From positions 63,847,807 to 63,911,806 of the forward strand of contig OY757911.1 of assembly GCA_963585895.1 (NCBI GenBank): a stretch of DNA of 64,000 nucleotides. Reading direction: 5' to 3'. The stretch comes from Sepioteuthis lessoniana. Lineage: Eukaryota; Mollusca; Cephalopoda; Myopsida; Loliginidae. Below are positions 32,872-44,025 of the stretch, one piece after another. The translations under genes and the position numbers were made by a program. Positions within the stretch are counted from its first letter, which is position 1, and each line of letters starts with the position of its first letter. The notes under the pieces were generated by a model, which had not been told where the DNA came from, did not search any database, and saw nothing but the letters and a program-made list of their open reading frames with translations.

Positions 32872-33206
32872 ATACATATTAAATAGAAGTTTTGTAAACA
32901 CATTTTGTTGATAACATTTTTAAACGAGCCGAGCTCATTTCAATGATTTCAAGTATTGCTTTGTAACAGTAATAATTTCACATTAGTCATTTATTTGCAC
33001 TCGGTTTAAATGTCAAACAGTTCTATTTTACCCATACTTAAGATCCTATCAGGTTCTACCACTCCGGGCCAGAGTGAAACTGTGATGTTAATGAAAGGGT
33101 ACTCCACACTCCCTAAAGCTCCAAGACTCGAGCCTCACCATCAAATTGTTTAATGTCATATCTAAGACACTCATTGGGGGAGCCTTACCACTCTGATGGG
33201 CTCTTT
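32872..33206 (-). mobile_element. Ret-B fragment, opposite orientation
   Basis: Minus-strand minisatellite units and body up to the ACACTCATTGGGGGAG block; truncated at its 5' end by a SINE-D copy. It meets the previous copy tail to tail. Confidence 0.8.
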
Positions 33207-33411
33207 GTTTAATGGCATATCAATTTTCATGAACTGTTGAAGAAGAACAGTTGCAGTACTGTTTAACTCATTGCTGGAGGTATAAGTGGGTTCGTACCTT
33301 TTACTTAGATATTAGTCTGAAAGTGAACGTAATAGAACGACTAGAGTTCGAACTCGCTTACAACAATATTTCAGTTCTGCACTTTAACCACTACGCCACA
33401 AGGACTCCCTA
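33207..33411 (-). mobile_element. SINE-D copy
   Basis: On the minus strand: GAGTCCTTGTGGCGTAGTGG, B box GAGTTCGAACTC, ACGTTCACTTTCAGACTAAT, central domain, and tail ending at TTGATATGCCATTAAAC. Nearly full length. Confidence 0.88.
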
Positions 33412-33555
33412 AATTGGTAACGAGGAAACATTGATTATCAAACAATTGATAGTAACAATAACACCAATATTAACAAAACTAACTATAAAAAGACAAGCTA
33501 AGCACCAAAACGTCTTAATTCTCAGGCACACATTAATCTCCCGTCCCGCACTTTC

Positions 33556-33558
33556 TCT

Positions 33559-33640
<82 letters not shown>
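33556..33640. repeat. (TCT)n followed by (TA)n
   Basis: About 10 TCT units run into about 25 TA units. Confidence 0.97.
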
Positions 33641-33641
<1 letters not shown>

Positions 33642-34330
33642 GAGGAAGATATTAATTTTAAACTATAATTCAGAGTCCCACCCCAAAATAGTTTTTATTT
33701 TATTTTATATCCAATTCTCTCTTTTTATGCTCAAGTAAGCGATCATAAAAATCCTGCTGTGAGACTTGTCATTAAAATAGTGTATAAAAAATTGTATAAC
33801 AAAAACAATAAACATTATCACCTGGGTCGCAAGAAGAAAAAAAATGAAAATGACAATCACCAGACGAAAAAGCAGCAAAAAGAAAAAGAAATAAAAGGAG
33901 AAAGAAAATAAGAAGTTGAAGGTCATGAAAAAGAATTTATAAGACAAATTCAACGAAAAGAATAAAGAAAAAAGTGGAAAAGAAAAATAAATAATAATAA
34001 TAATAATAATAATGATAATAATAATAATAATCAGAAGAAGAAGAAGAAGAAGAATTTGTGAAAGAAAGAAAGAAAGAGAAAAAAGAAAATGAAAACTGGG
34101 AAGTTATAAAACAGGTTCTATAATATGAGTGAAAGGAAGAAGAAAAATTGGATATATGAAAAAAGAATTGAAGAATTGACGACATATGGTTTAGAACATC
34201 GTCGACAACTGGAAAAAGAAAAATATAAATTTAAGAAAGGAGAAATCAAAGAGAAAATAGAAAGATTAAATGAGTTGCTTAAAAAAGGAAAAAACGATAA
34301 AAACGGAAAAGAAAACTGAAAATGGTTTTA
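33641..34330. other. Purine-rich low-complexity stretch
   Basis: AT- and A-rich; (AAT)n at 33989-34030 and (GAA)n at 34033-34055. The Lys/Glu-rich frame at 34125-34319 reflects A/G-rich composition and has no recognisable domain. Confidence 0.6.
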
Positions 34331-34396
34331 GAAGACTGAAGAAAATTTCCATCTCCTTTGCTGTAGCAAAGGAGATGTAAATTTTCTTCAGTCTTC
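34331..34396. repeat. 32-bp inverted repeat with 2-nt loop
   Basis: Arms 34331-34362 and 34365-34396 match at 31 of 32 positions; GT separates them. Each arm has AAAATTT beside a CATCTCCTTTGCT-type segment. Confidence 0.95.
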
Positions 34397-34735
34397 AGTT
34401 ATCTCAATTTCCATCTTTTTAATTTTTTTCTGTCTTCATATATTCATTTTATTTATGCAGAGGCGTAAAGATGAGTTATAGTGTGATATTTTGTCAGCAA
34501 TTGCTTCTTCAATGCATGAATATAATAATAGCCGCTTTTATTCGCTTGCATATCCTCTTTAGTCAAACATCGTTTCGAGAACGCAAGATTGTAAAGTTTT
34601 GCTTTATCCAGTAACTGAATTATGAAAAAAAAAAAATCTTTTATTTCTATTTGCAAAAACTTGTACTTATTGTTTGCATAAAATTTAACTAATGATTGTC
34701 TTAACAAAAAATCAAATCCTTTCGATGCTTTTAAG
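34397..34735. other. No recognised feature
   Basis: AT-rich; the 84-codon minus frame at 34453-34707 shows no known motif. Its low-complexity Ile, Phe and Lys content suggests chance. Confidence 0.45.
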
Positions 34736-34843
34736 TTAATAGGCGAAAACTCTCACGAGAAGACTAGGACATGGCTACAAAAAGGAAACCTTAAGAGAGA
34801 AACTGAATCTCTTCTAATAGAAGTACAAAACAATTTCCTGGCC
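34736..34843 (+). mobile_element. RLE-LINE fragment, plus strand
   Basis: Matches the post-linker block (ENSHEKTRTWLQKG then ETESLLIEVQNN). It directly abuts an opposite-strand LINE piece containing the same block, forming imperfect inverted arms. Confidence 0.85.
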
Positions 34844-35545
34844 AGGATCAGATGATCTGTTTGTATCTCAAAATCCCAGAGAAGTTTGTGTGTCTCATTC
34901 TCCAGGCAGGATACTGGGTTGTGCATATACCCCTTGTTCGTATGGTCAAATTTAAATTTCTTGCACGATTCCCAGTGGATCACCTCCCCCCACCCAATAG
35001 GCTTTTTGCACTAATTTTCTACCTTCACTTATGTAATTGATCGTTTCGCTTCTATCACCAAATAACCTTCATCTGTTATTTGGTTGCGTCTTATGTATTT
35101 TTGCTTTGATATTAGTAAAGTTGGCGACCGTAGTCGAGGGCGACCAGAAGGCTCCCTTTACGATACCTACTACACCAAGGTGTAGGGAAGGGTGCTACTC
35201 CTTCCCTCAGATTGCTCCACTTTACTCTTGATACGTACCTTATAATGCTGAATGTTAAGCAAGGAGGTATCGAGTACCATTTTTTAAGTTTTTGGTATGA
35301 CGTGACCTGGGACCTTCTCCCGGGCCATTGACGAACATTCTAACCACTAGGCCAATGAGCCGGTTTAATTTAGTTGGTCTTTATGGATTTGTTTTGTGCT
35401 GCTTTTAGAAGAGATTCAGTTTCTCTCTGATGGTTTCGCTTTCTTAGCCTTGTCCAAGTCTTCTCGCGTGAAATTTCGCTTGTTTGTCGCTTGAACTATC
35501 AATGCAGTTGTTTTTCTTCCCAGTTCTGTTGCCTAGAGGTGGATT
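34844..35545 (-). mobile_element. RLE-LINE fragment, minus strand, split by SINE-A
   Basis: Minus-strand LINE from the endonuclease upstream region (IQTDHLI) back through the CCHC block to the linker. SINE-A lies inside at 35111-35366. Removing the SINE joins GCTTTGATAT to TTAGTTGGTC in register with other copies. Confidence 0.85.
35111..35366 (-). mobile_element. SINE-A copy nested in LINE
   Basis: Complete body; the tRNA head has lost part of the B box (GACCTGGGACCTTCTCCCGGG in plus orientation, several bases short). Possible short target duplication ATATTAGT / AATTTAGT (6 of 8). Confidence 0.88.
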
Positions 35546-35684
35546 AATTTTAGTGAGAAAGAGAGAAATATGAGGGGGAATGGTTTTGAGATAATCGGAA
35601 ATCAAGGGGAGGGATGAAGGTGGCAGAGGTTCAGGTGTATCCCGTTCTATCAAAGAGATTGACTATAATGGAGTATCTAAATGG

Positions 35685-35750
35685 AAAGGAAAAAGAAAGA
35701 AAAAGAAAAAAAAAGAAAAAGAAAGAAAAAGAAAGCAAAAAAGAAAAATA
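35685..35750. repeat. (AAAG)n-like simple repeat
   Basis: A-rich run with G every four to six bases. Confidence 0.9.
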
Positions 35751-35785
35751 GTCCATATTATGATAGAACTGAGTGAGAAAATGTC

Positions 35786-36027
35786 TTAGAGGGCGATCAG
35801 AAGGTTCCCTTTTCCATAGCTACTACACCCAAGTGTAGGAGAAAGCGCTACTCCTTTCCCAGGATTGCTCCACTTCACCCTTGATGCGTACCTTATATTG
35901 CTGAGTGTTAAGCAAGGAGGTATCAAGTACCATTTTTAAAGTCTTTGGTATGACTCGATCTGGGATTGAAACCCGGTCTCCTGGACCATTGGCGAACACT
36001 CTACCCACTAGGCCAATGAGCCGGTTT
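35786..36027 (-). mobile_element. SINE-A copy
   Basis: Minus-strand copy with head (A box on the minus strand TGGCCTAGTGG) and body; a few bases of the 3' terminus (GCCAACTTTACTT) are missing. Confidence 0.88.
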
Positions 36028-36191
36028 TGTAGTTTGCTATACTTATAAATACAGTGGTCAATAACATTGATAAATGGTTTGGTTTAGTTTCTTTGTTAAA
36101 TGAAACACCAATCTTCGTGGCTTATTTAATGCCAAAGGTTTCCTTATAAAAGAACAGAAGTGATACTATTTAAGCCATTGATGGGAAGGGA

Positions 36192-36318
36192 AGTTAGTTG
36201 GTTGGATTTTATAGCATATCAACCGCTTATGGTTTTTCTCATGCCATCAAGGATATTAATCCGAAAGTGAACGTGATAGCGCCACTACTGGAGTTCTAAC
36301 TCGCTTATAGATATATAG
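36192..36318 (-). mobile_element. SINE-D fragment, internally deleted
   Basis: Tail (GGTTGGATTTTATAGCATATC in plus orientation) and the AAGTGAACGTGATAGC block are joined without the central domain; head partial. Confidence 0.65.
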
Positions 36319-36321
36319 GTA

Positions 36322-36718
36322 TTGTCTTGTCGGTTGGGACTGTAGAATATACCGGCTGCTTCTCAGACTCCCCAACGTGTGTCCTGATATGACGCTAAAT
36401 AATCTGATGGTGAGATTCTAGTAATGCTGGAGCTTTGGGGAATGCGGAGTACTCCTTCATTGCCATCGTTCCCAGGTCTACTCTGGCCCGGAATGGTAGC
36501 ACCTATAGGGTCCTATCTATGGGTCGAATAGAATTAAACTGTGTCCTTATGCTAAACTGAATTGCTTGAAATAGGAATGCTTTGACATTTAAATTGTATA
36601 CTTATACTAAACTGAATTGTTTGAAATGGAGCTGTTTTTGTATGCTAAACTGAATTGTTTAACATAATAGATTTGGCATTAAATAACCTACAATGGTTGA
36701 TATGCCATAAAACCAATC
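36322..36718 (+). mobile_element. Ret-B copy, full length
   Basis: GTCGGTTGGGACTGTAGAAT start, body with AGTAATGCTGGAGCTTTGG, about three minisatellite units, then GATTTGGCATTAAATAACC and ATGCCATAAAACCAATCC. A long (TA)n follows. Confidence 0.9.
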
Positions 36719-36720
36719 CA

Positions 36721-36721
<1 letters not shown>

Positions 36722-36782
<61 letters not shown>
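36722..36782. repeat. (TA)n
   Basis: About 30 TA units between two Ret-B copies. ORFs reading Tyr-Ile repeats here are spurious. Confidence 0.97.
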
Positions 36783-36784
<2 letters not shown>

Positions 36785-36786
36785 GT

Positions 36787-37128
36787 GGTCCAGTCGGCTG
36801 GGGCTGCAGAATACAACGACCACTCCTTAGCAGAGGAGTAAGACTTCCCCAACGAGTGTCTTGGATATGACATAAAACAATATGATGTTGAGACTCCAAT
36901 AATGCTAGAGCTTTGGGGAATGCTGTGTACCCTTTTATTGCCATCGCTCCCTGGTCCACTCAGACCCGGAGTAGTAGCATCTGATAGAGTCCTATCTATG
37001 GGTCAAACAGAACTGAACTGTGTCCTTATGCTCAACCGAATTTTTTTTAAATAGAACTGTTTATATGTATGAAAATGGATTAGGCATTAAATAACCTACA
37101 ATGGTTGATAAGCCATTAGACAAAACAA
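36787..37128 (+). mobile_element. Ret-B copy, compact full length
   Basis: CAGTCGGCTGGGGCTGCAGA start, body, a single minisatellite unit and the tail with GGCATTAAATAACC. At about 340 bp this is close to the minimal unit of the family, matching the copy at 46886. Confidence 0.9.
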
Positions 37129-37159
37129 AACACAATCAATATTTGTATGCGGGCGCGCG

Positions 37160-37573
37160 CGCGTGTACACAAGTATTGCTATCTAACACTAATAATTCTA
37201 TTTAGTATTAGTAATGTTTGCTCACATTTAAAAAGGTTTCAAGCATTCCAATCTAATGTGAATGATTCTATTTAGTATTGATCATTTTTTGTACACATTT
37301 TAAAGTATCGGTATGTAACACTAACAATTCAACCTAGCATCAGTCATTTGTTTGCCCACTAGTAAATGATTAAACAGTTTTATTTGACTCATAGATAGGA
37401 CCCTAACAGGTACTGCCACTCCAGGTCAGTTGACCCAGGATTAATAGCAATGAAGAGGTAATCCACATTCCCCAAACCTCCGGAACTGAAGCCTGACCAT
37501 TAGATACAGTTTAGTGTCATATACAGGACACTCGTTTGAGATTCTGTCGACGTATTTTACAGCCCCAGCCGAC
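37160..37573 (-). mobile_element. Ret-B copy, opposite strand
   Basis: Minus-strand minisatellite units (class with TTTCAAGCATTCC), body and 5' end CCCCAGCCGACT at 37573. Tail not recognisable. Confidence 0.82.
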
Positions 37574-38357
37574 TTAGCTCTGTTTATGAATTTGTACCAT
37601 GCATATCATGGAAATATCTTCATCTAAATGATTCCTATTGTTTAAATATATTATTTTTCTGCTTGCAAGCAATTTGTTTTGTTTTTTTTCATTATTTCAG
37701 CTCTACCATCAGTGAGAAAACGTACTTCGAAATTGTCATGTTCTTCAGGTTGTTTCAAAACTTTTAGTCAGTATACTTTTCTTCGTTCGTGATAAGTGAC
37801 TCTGACAGTTCATAATGAATCTTTAAACCTTAACACACACTCACACATCCATAATAACAAACAATTTTAAATTATAAAGTACCCTGTCATGCACACGAGG
37901 GCAGACAATCATAAAAATAACCCCAGTATCCAACTTGCACACGTACATACCAGATTACACAAAAAAGCAGACAAGTGTTCTCTCAGACATTTCAGCACGG
38001 CGCCGAGCGTGTTAGGGAAAGAAAGAAAAGAAAAGACAAGAAAATCAGGTCTCAAATGCAAAGTGGAAAAAAGGAAAAAAGAAAAAAGATGTCGACCAAC
38101 ATCTGTCATCGCCTCAAACGCCTTCAAGAATTTTGAGAGTGAAGCCAGAACATTTTAATTTACGCCAAAATCGCCTGCTAATGGTTAATCCATTTTGCGT
38201 GGGATTTAAAAACTTGCTCTGCCCATATTTTTTAAGGATTTATCTTCGTGTTTATGTAATTTCTTCGGAATGTTACTCTGACTTCTGCCTCTATGGAAAG
38301 AGTTCAAGAATTTGACTTTATAAAATCAACAATCTGTTGTTTTCAAGTGTAATTGCT
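37574..38357. other. No recognised feature
   Basis: AT-rich unique-looking sequence. The overlapping opposite frames near 37889-38158 have no known motif. Confidence 0.5.
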
Positions 38358-38363
38358 TCGTAC

Positions 38364-38406
<43 letters not shown>

Positions 38407-38408
38407 CG
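38358..38408. repeat. (TA)n(TG)n
   Basis: Compound dinucleotide repeat. Confidence 0.95.
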
Positions 38409-38495
38409 TTTTAATTCGAGTGGACAAAGTCAACTTTGGAACAAAACCTAAATTGCCAACTCGATATAAATGTATTTATTTGATTCAAAATAAAT

Positions 38496-38797
38496 CTTAC
38501 GTACGTATTCACCCAACACCTCCGCAACGGGCGCGATACGTTACAAGGGCAGTCTTTAAGCGAAGTACAACTGGTTTAAATTCAAAGTTTTCATTTTCCT
38601 CGTCTGGTTGCCTTAACAAGACTAAAGAAACCTGTCTGTCTTACTATTTTTTTCCATTGTTGGGAAGAGAACAGATAGATTTATGCCTTTCTCTAAGACA
38701 TTACCAGGAAGTGAAACATAGCCTGGTCCAGCGTTTGAACACGGTTTACTGATCCATTTCTTACGACGATAATCTATTATCTAAGCACGTGCACGTG
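38496..38797 (-). mobile_element. SINE-E copy
   Basis: 3' body at the left (CACCTCCGCAACGGGCGCGA), AGACATTACCAGGAAGTGAA and a degraded head with TACGACGATAATC at the right. Full length but diverged. Confidence 0.85.
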
Positions 38798-39291
38798 CGT
38801 GTTTTTATGGATACTTTAATTAGGCTCGACAAAGACAACGCCGGCATAAAATTCAAACTACTTGACTGATATAAACGTCTTTATCTTATTCAAAGTAAAT
38901 TTTATGTAATTTCTCTATAGGAATTAATTGCAGTATGTACATTAGAACTATTTGACGGAAAAATATTCCAGAATTCCCTTCACATGACTTACAGAGCACA
39001 CACACACACATATATATATATATATGTGTGTGTGTGTGCGTGTGTGTGTGTGTTTTTCATGGCCTATATGGTCGGAAAGGGGTGATACCCATTCTTTTTC
39101 CTTTTTGACATATATCAGGACAATAGGGGTTACTTGGCAATCCCTCTCAAAGAAATATGTATCTAGTTGTACTAGCATTAACAACAAGGTCCTATTGCTG
39201 ACCTAACCTATAAAAGCAGATCAGGATATTAACATCAAGGCCCTATTCTTGACCTGATCAGGATATCTACCTGGGAATTATAGAAAGAAGA
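38798..39291. other. Spacer with (CA/TA/TG)n
   Basis: Contains a symmetric (CA)n(TA)n(TG)n run at about 38999-39052. A short direct repeat around CAAGGTCCTATTGCTGACCT and CAAGGCCCTATTCTTGACCT (39184 and 39237) is notable. No gene. Confidence 0.55.
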
Positions 39292-39590
39292 CACATATGG
39301 CATATATGGGGATGTAACTGTTATCATCTTAGGAAATGGACTCTGCAACTCAAGTTCAAATCCTGGACGAGGTTATTTATTTACATTTCACTTCGCATAG
39401 ATCCCCTTGGGAAATGTGTGAATCCATCTCTTCTACTCCCATCCAAACTATACGTAAATTGTAGGATAGACTATGCTCTTTAACCTTCGTACAGCAACCG
39501 ATCTTAAAAAAGGAAAGTTCTGAATTCAGACTAGTTGTTCTTTTAAAAATCTAACTTGTGTCGCATCCTGTCCGTAGCCAAGAGTTTGGA
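39292..39590 (+). mobile_element. SINE-E copy, diverged
   Basis: Plus-strand copy: B box AAGTTCAAATCCTGG, central domain CCCCTTGGGAAATGTGTGAA, 3' body with GTCGCATCCTGTCC. The frame starting at 39556 begins inside it. Confidence 0.7.
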
Positions 39591-41077
39591 TAAATACATT
39601 CATTTTGCTGTGGTAACTAGCAGTAAGATAGCTATCAGGAGCCAGTTCTTTCAGTGTGACTTGATCGTAAGTCATTATTTCAGGGAGGTCTACGCGAAAA
39701 GGGCGTTTTTTCCGACAGTCGGTATTTCATATATTCAAAGGAGTAAACTGGAGTTATACTTAGATGAGTTGCAGCCCAGGGCAATAACGAACGAGTTGGC
39801 TGTTATACAGGTCTCCCGTCTCCAGCCATATCGTCCATTATAGTTGATCACAAGAAAAGTGAAGTTCAATAGCAGTTCGAATTTAGGGTTCACTCACTTA
39901 GGCTGTTACATCTCCTCGTCACTAGGATAAACTAAGAGTGAATAAACAAATGACAAGTGTATTCTACCATTCGTTTCCTTTTATCTCTTCTATTCTTTTA
40001 TTTATTTATTTTTTTTTTTGTGGAGCTGAACAGTGGTTTATATGATTTCGACCTAAACTTGCGGCCAACTAATCTTTTTTTAACAACAAACACAAAGTAG
40101 GTTCAAATCATTCAGCTGGAAAAACTATACTGGCCACGAATGAGAATAAAAGTAGAGAAAAAAGAAAAAAAGCAAGATAAAGAGATTTGACCAAAAAACT
40201 TATAAATAAAAATGTAAATGCATCATCCCAAAATTTTAGACTAAAATTGTTTGACTCTTTTTACGCCTACAAAATTACTATAATATATCATATATCAATT
40301 GTTTTGCTCTAAACTTGCAATGAATATTTTGCGTCTTCTCGACTTTTAAGTTACAGTAGGAATCAGTTTATGAATTGTGACGAGAAAATGACTGTTTTTG
40401 CAGTTTAGTTTGATAACTGCGCATTTGTGGCGGGAATGGTTGTAAACAAACGTCCATAGATTTTAATTTAGTTCAGATGTTAGAGCAACGAACAAACAAC
40501 CGAGTTTTCTGGATCTTATGCGTTAAATGTAATGACTGTATCATTCGTCATTTTAAATTATCATAAAAGAATGAAAACTTATTCTAAGCCAATACAAAAA
40601 CATTCCTCTTAGAATCAATCATGTCCTAGATTTGACTTTGAATTGTCAATCGTTATTAGGAATTAGTTTTCAAATCAGTATGTAGATTAAGCTGCTTGGT
40701 GGTTGAGATAGTTAAGCTTTTTCTTCACATGTCAGCGGTTGATTGCAGATAAAAGCACGTCTCAAATGCTGAATTTCAATAGAGACAGGCAACCCGGTTT
40801 GAAAGATTGGGTAATACAATCTTCCGACTCCACGTTTTCCTCATATTTGATTCCATGGTTGCGGATAGATATTTTTCATGACCAATTAGATCTTCAGTCT
40901 ACCATGATATATCCCTCAATGTTACTTAGCAATGTCCATCTCCTCTCCAAATAACATGGGATGAGCTGGTTGTTATGAACAGCAAAAAATTGATCTTTGA
41001 TCTAACCTTGTATCGAACACCCAAGATGGATTGTTTTATACGAGACAAAATATTAATACTTCCAACTGTTTTGCTAT
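39591..41077. other. No recognised feature
   Basis: AT-rich. The open frame to 39843 (SQFFQCDLIV and VYAKRAFFPTVG among its residues) is not recognised and starts in a SINE. Nothing else supported. Confidence 0.45.
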
Positions 41078-41178
41078 ATATAGTACATATTTACCCAACC
41101 TCTCCACAACAGACGGGATGCGACACTAGGTCAATTAAGAGGAGCACAACTTTTCATCCCTTAGACTACTGTACCAAT
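41078..41178 (-). mobile_element. SINE-E 3' fragment
   Basis: Matches the 3' body (CCACAACAGACGGGATGCGA, CACTAGGTCAATT), then breaks off. Confidence 0.7.
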
Positions 41179-41194
41179 GCTAAATAGAATTATT

Positions 41195-41300
41195 CCATCA
41201 TCATCATCAACCTGATGTCTCAGATTTCTTAAACTCTCTCACGCCATTCATCCCTCTCGGCCATCGCTTTGGCAGCTCTCTACACGGCATGCAGTGTCCA
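41195..41300 (-). mobile_element. RTE-type LINE 3' end fragment
   Basis: On the minus strand: codons for KAMAERDEWRERV, a stop, about 20 bp and (TGATGA)n. This is the C terminus and tail arrangement seen at 18090-18170, from another RTE subfamily. Confidence 0.8.
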
Positions 41301-41640
41301 TACAGAGCTGATAAATGTAATTTTTGGCTGGTTAGCCAACACTGGTGTGTCCACAGGAGACCATTGCTTATATGTTCATTTTTGCTTCCACAGCTGTGTA
41401 TAGCAAGTCTTACTTGGATGGTTTGTGAGATGGGGGAAAATGGCCATACGGCTGTTGTTTTATTGGATGCTACTTCAAGGATTTGCTCAGAACAGCTCGC
41501 AGCATTTTTGTGTGGTTTTCCTCGAACTTTTTCATCTAAAGAGAAAAAAGAATCAATTAAGCTTGGTAAATTTCACTTTCTCGATTTGAACCGATGATCA
41601 CGTAGACGAGAAAGGGACAGCCAGTGAACGCCGTTGATCC
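41301..41640. other. Unrecognised 102-codon frame region
   Basis: A plus-strand open frame (41289-41597) with a more balanced base composition than its surroundings, including WMVCEMGENGHTAVVLLD. No domain recognised; a repeat-derived origin is possible. Confidence 0.3.
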
Positions 41641-42058
41641 TTTGTCAACGCTACCTAAATTAAATATATATATATATATATATATTAAATTAAATCAAAT
41701 TATATTAAATATATATGTGTGTGTGTGTGTGCACGCGCACACGCGTGTGTGTATATGCTCTATCCTTAATATTGAGAACTCTTTATTTTTAAATATAGCA
41801 AAATGTTTACTTATACATACATATATACATACATACATATATGTGTGTGTGTGTGTGTGTTTGTGAGCTCTAATACTAATATGGAGAACTTTTAAATTAT
41901 AGATAAAGGAAACTATATTATTAATGTTTATATATATATATATATATTATCCAACGCCAAGTCAACCGATGGTGGGAACGATTCTATTTTCGGATTTTCT
42001 TTCTACAATATCCATATAAATCAAAATCCCAAAGAGAGTTCAGTATAAAATAATAATA
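41641..42058. repeat. Cluster of (TA)n and (TG)n runs
   Basis: Several dinucleotide runs at about 41662, 41711, 41815-41862 and 41930, separated by short AT-rich spacers; the ORF over this stretch is spurious. Confidence 0.9.
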
Positions 42059-42063
42059 AATTA

Positions 42064-42125
42064 AATTACGGAGCAAACAATTCTATATATATATATATAT
42101 ATATGGAATTATTTGCTCCGTAATT
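42064..42125. repeat. Inverted repeat around (TA)n
   Basis: Arms 42064-42087 and 42102-42125 match at 22 of 24 positions (ATTACGGAGCAAA and TTTGCTCCGTAAT), with a TA loop. Confidence 0.93.
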
Positions 42126-42127
42126 CA

Positions 42128-42254
<127 letters not shown>

Positions 42255-42744
42255 CATAAGAAATTCAGTTTTATAACACGAGGCGTTACCCTAGTAAACA
42301 AAATAGATAAAGAATGAAAAAATAAACAAAGGGAGAAAAAGTTAGAAGGAAAGAGAAATCAAAACAGAGTGAATGAACACTAAGTGAGGAATGGAGAAGA
42401 CATAAGAAAAGAACAGGATATGGCGAGAAGAAAAAGAAGAAAGAAAAGGAAATAGTGAGTGAGAGAGAGAGAGACTGAGAGAGAGATTGAGAGCCGACAC
42501 ATATGTAGATAATTCCATTGTTTATGATCCATACCTGCTTAAATCCATCTTGATAGTTGTAAATCATGAATCATTGTAGATACATTTTCCAACTTGTCTT
42601 TCGTTCTGTCATTCTTAATGAAATCTATCAACATAATACATTGTTAACAAGAATGTATTTACTTATTTATTTATTAGTTTACTTTACATCGTGTGAGTTT
42701 ATTTGCTGCATCATTTTTTTATATGCTAGTTTTAGTAAACCGAA
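42255..42744. other. No recognised feature
   Basis: A/G-rich then AT-rich spacer with (GA)n near 42455-42490. Confidence 0.5.
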
Positions 42745-43056
42745 TCTGAGTGACATCAAATTTCCTCAGCTCTCCAGGTTTCTGGCTGATCTCAACAGAG
42801 CTGCGGTCTAGATAGTCTCAATTTTTCCTCACATTTCTTGTTTCTTCACTCCCTTAAGGATTACTCCGAATACTCTGGTTATGAAAAGTATCATTATCTC
42901 TCATGTTCAACAACTTTTGAAACTTTCTGGCAATGTCCAGATATTTCTCAAGATTTTCACTTTCCTTTTCCTCTAGATTAAAGGAAATAAATATATACTG
43001 GAATGGTGAAATCTACAAACTGACATGTTGGTTTCTTTATCAATTATTTCCTTGCG
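42745..43056 (-). mobile_element. RLE-LINE C-terminal fragment
   Basis: Minus-strand, diverged: terminal coding block back to the endonuclease. Flanked by another LINE 3' end at 43057. Confidence 0.8.
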
Positions 43057-43113
43057 AGTTTTTCACACCAGTTTTCACTGGTGGTCTTTCACCGGGGTCT
43101 GAACGACAGTAAG

Positions 43114-43150
<37 letters not shown>

Positions 43151-43655
43151 TACTCATTGAAAGAGTTTTTCACATCAGCGTTCTAAATAATGTAGTCGTT
43201 TGGATAGTCTCCACTCATCCTCTTATTTCCAAATCCTACAGTCCCTTTAATAATCCTTTTCGTGACAGTACCAAAAGGACCAATCACAAATGATATAATT
43301 GTCACTTTCATGTTCCACAGTTTCTTCAGTTCCCCAGCAAGGTCGAGGTACATCCATGTTTTCGTGTGAGATGTTGCTTATTAGTCTTTTAAAGGTTCAT
43401 AGAGTTTTTTTTCTTCTCATTTTTGTTTTCTAGTTATTGTTGTTTTGTTGGTTTTTGTGTTGTCAGTATTGTTTCCGGTGGCTATAATAAGTCCTTCTCC
43501 GCGTTTTTCTATGTTGTCTTCGAGTCGTTGTATCGATGCGTCAACGCTGTCTTCAAAGCTGGCAAGTCATATTCCTCCTTTTCTTGATACATATAGCCAG
43601 TCAGTGTCATCTTTAGGACATAATGCCTCATACATGGTCATTTATTAATATTTAC
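43057..43655 (-). mobile_element. RLE-LINE 3' ends around (TTA)n
   Basis: A short 3' end piece (43057-43112), (TTA)n at 43117-43151, then a second copy running from its 3' UTR to the linker region near 43650 with internal deletions. Confidence 0.82.
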
Positions 43656-44025
43656 CCATTAGAGTCTTTCACATCAGCGTTAGCTGATGATTTTTCACTG
43701 GAGTTTGAGTGACAGCAAGTCTCCTTGGGTCTCTAGGACTCATCTCAAAATAATAGCCGAACACAACAATGCTGTAGTCTGGGTAGTCTCGGCTCGTCCT
43801 CTGATTTCTAACTCCCCAAGCCTCCTTACCAAGCCTTTGGGGATCGTTCCAACTGCACCAATTACAATTGATATCACCGTTACGTTCATGTTCCATAATT
43901 TATTTTGTTCTCTGGCAAGGTCCAAGTATTTGTTTCTCTTTTCAATGTTTTTGATTTTCGTTCTGTGGTTCGAATGGACGGTAATGTCCCTATTCAGTAG
44001 GTTATATTATAACTATCTTTAGTTA
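43656..44025 (-). mobile_element. RLE-LINE 3' end fragment
   Basis: From CATCAGCGTTAGCTGATG (3' UTR) through the terminal block and IVIGAVGTIPKGL-type residues to the post-endonuclease region. Confidence 0.87.

Noticed and set aside
34125-34319. Coiled-coil protein
   Set aside because: Lys/Glu-rich translation of purine-rich low-complexity DNA beside GAA repeats.
34331-34396. microRNA precursor
   Set aside because: A two-base loop cannot form a normal miRNA hairpin without opening several stem pairs; no sign of conservation can be judged.
36655-36959. Frames with long Tyr-Ile repeats
   Set aside because: Translation of a (TA)n run, not protein.
39556-39843. 95-codon gene
   Set aside because: Starts within a SINE-E copy and has no recognisable domain; kept only as an unexplained stretch.
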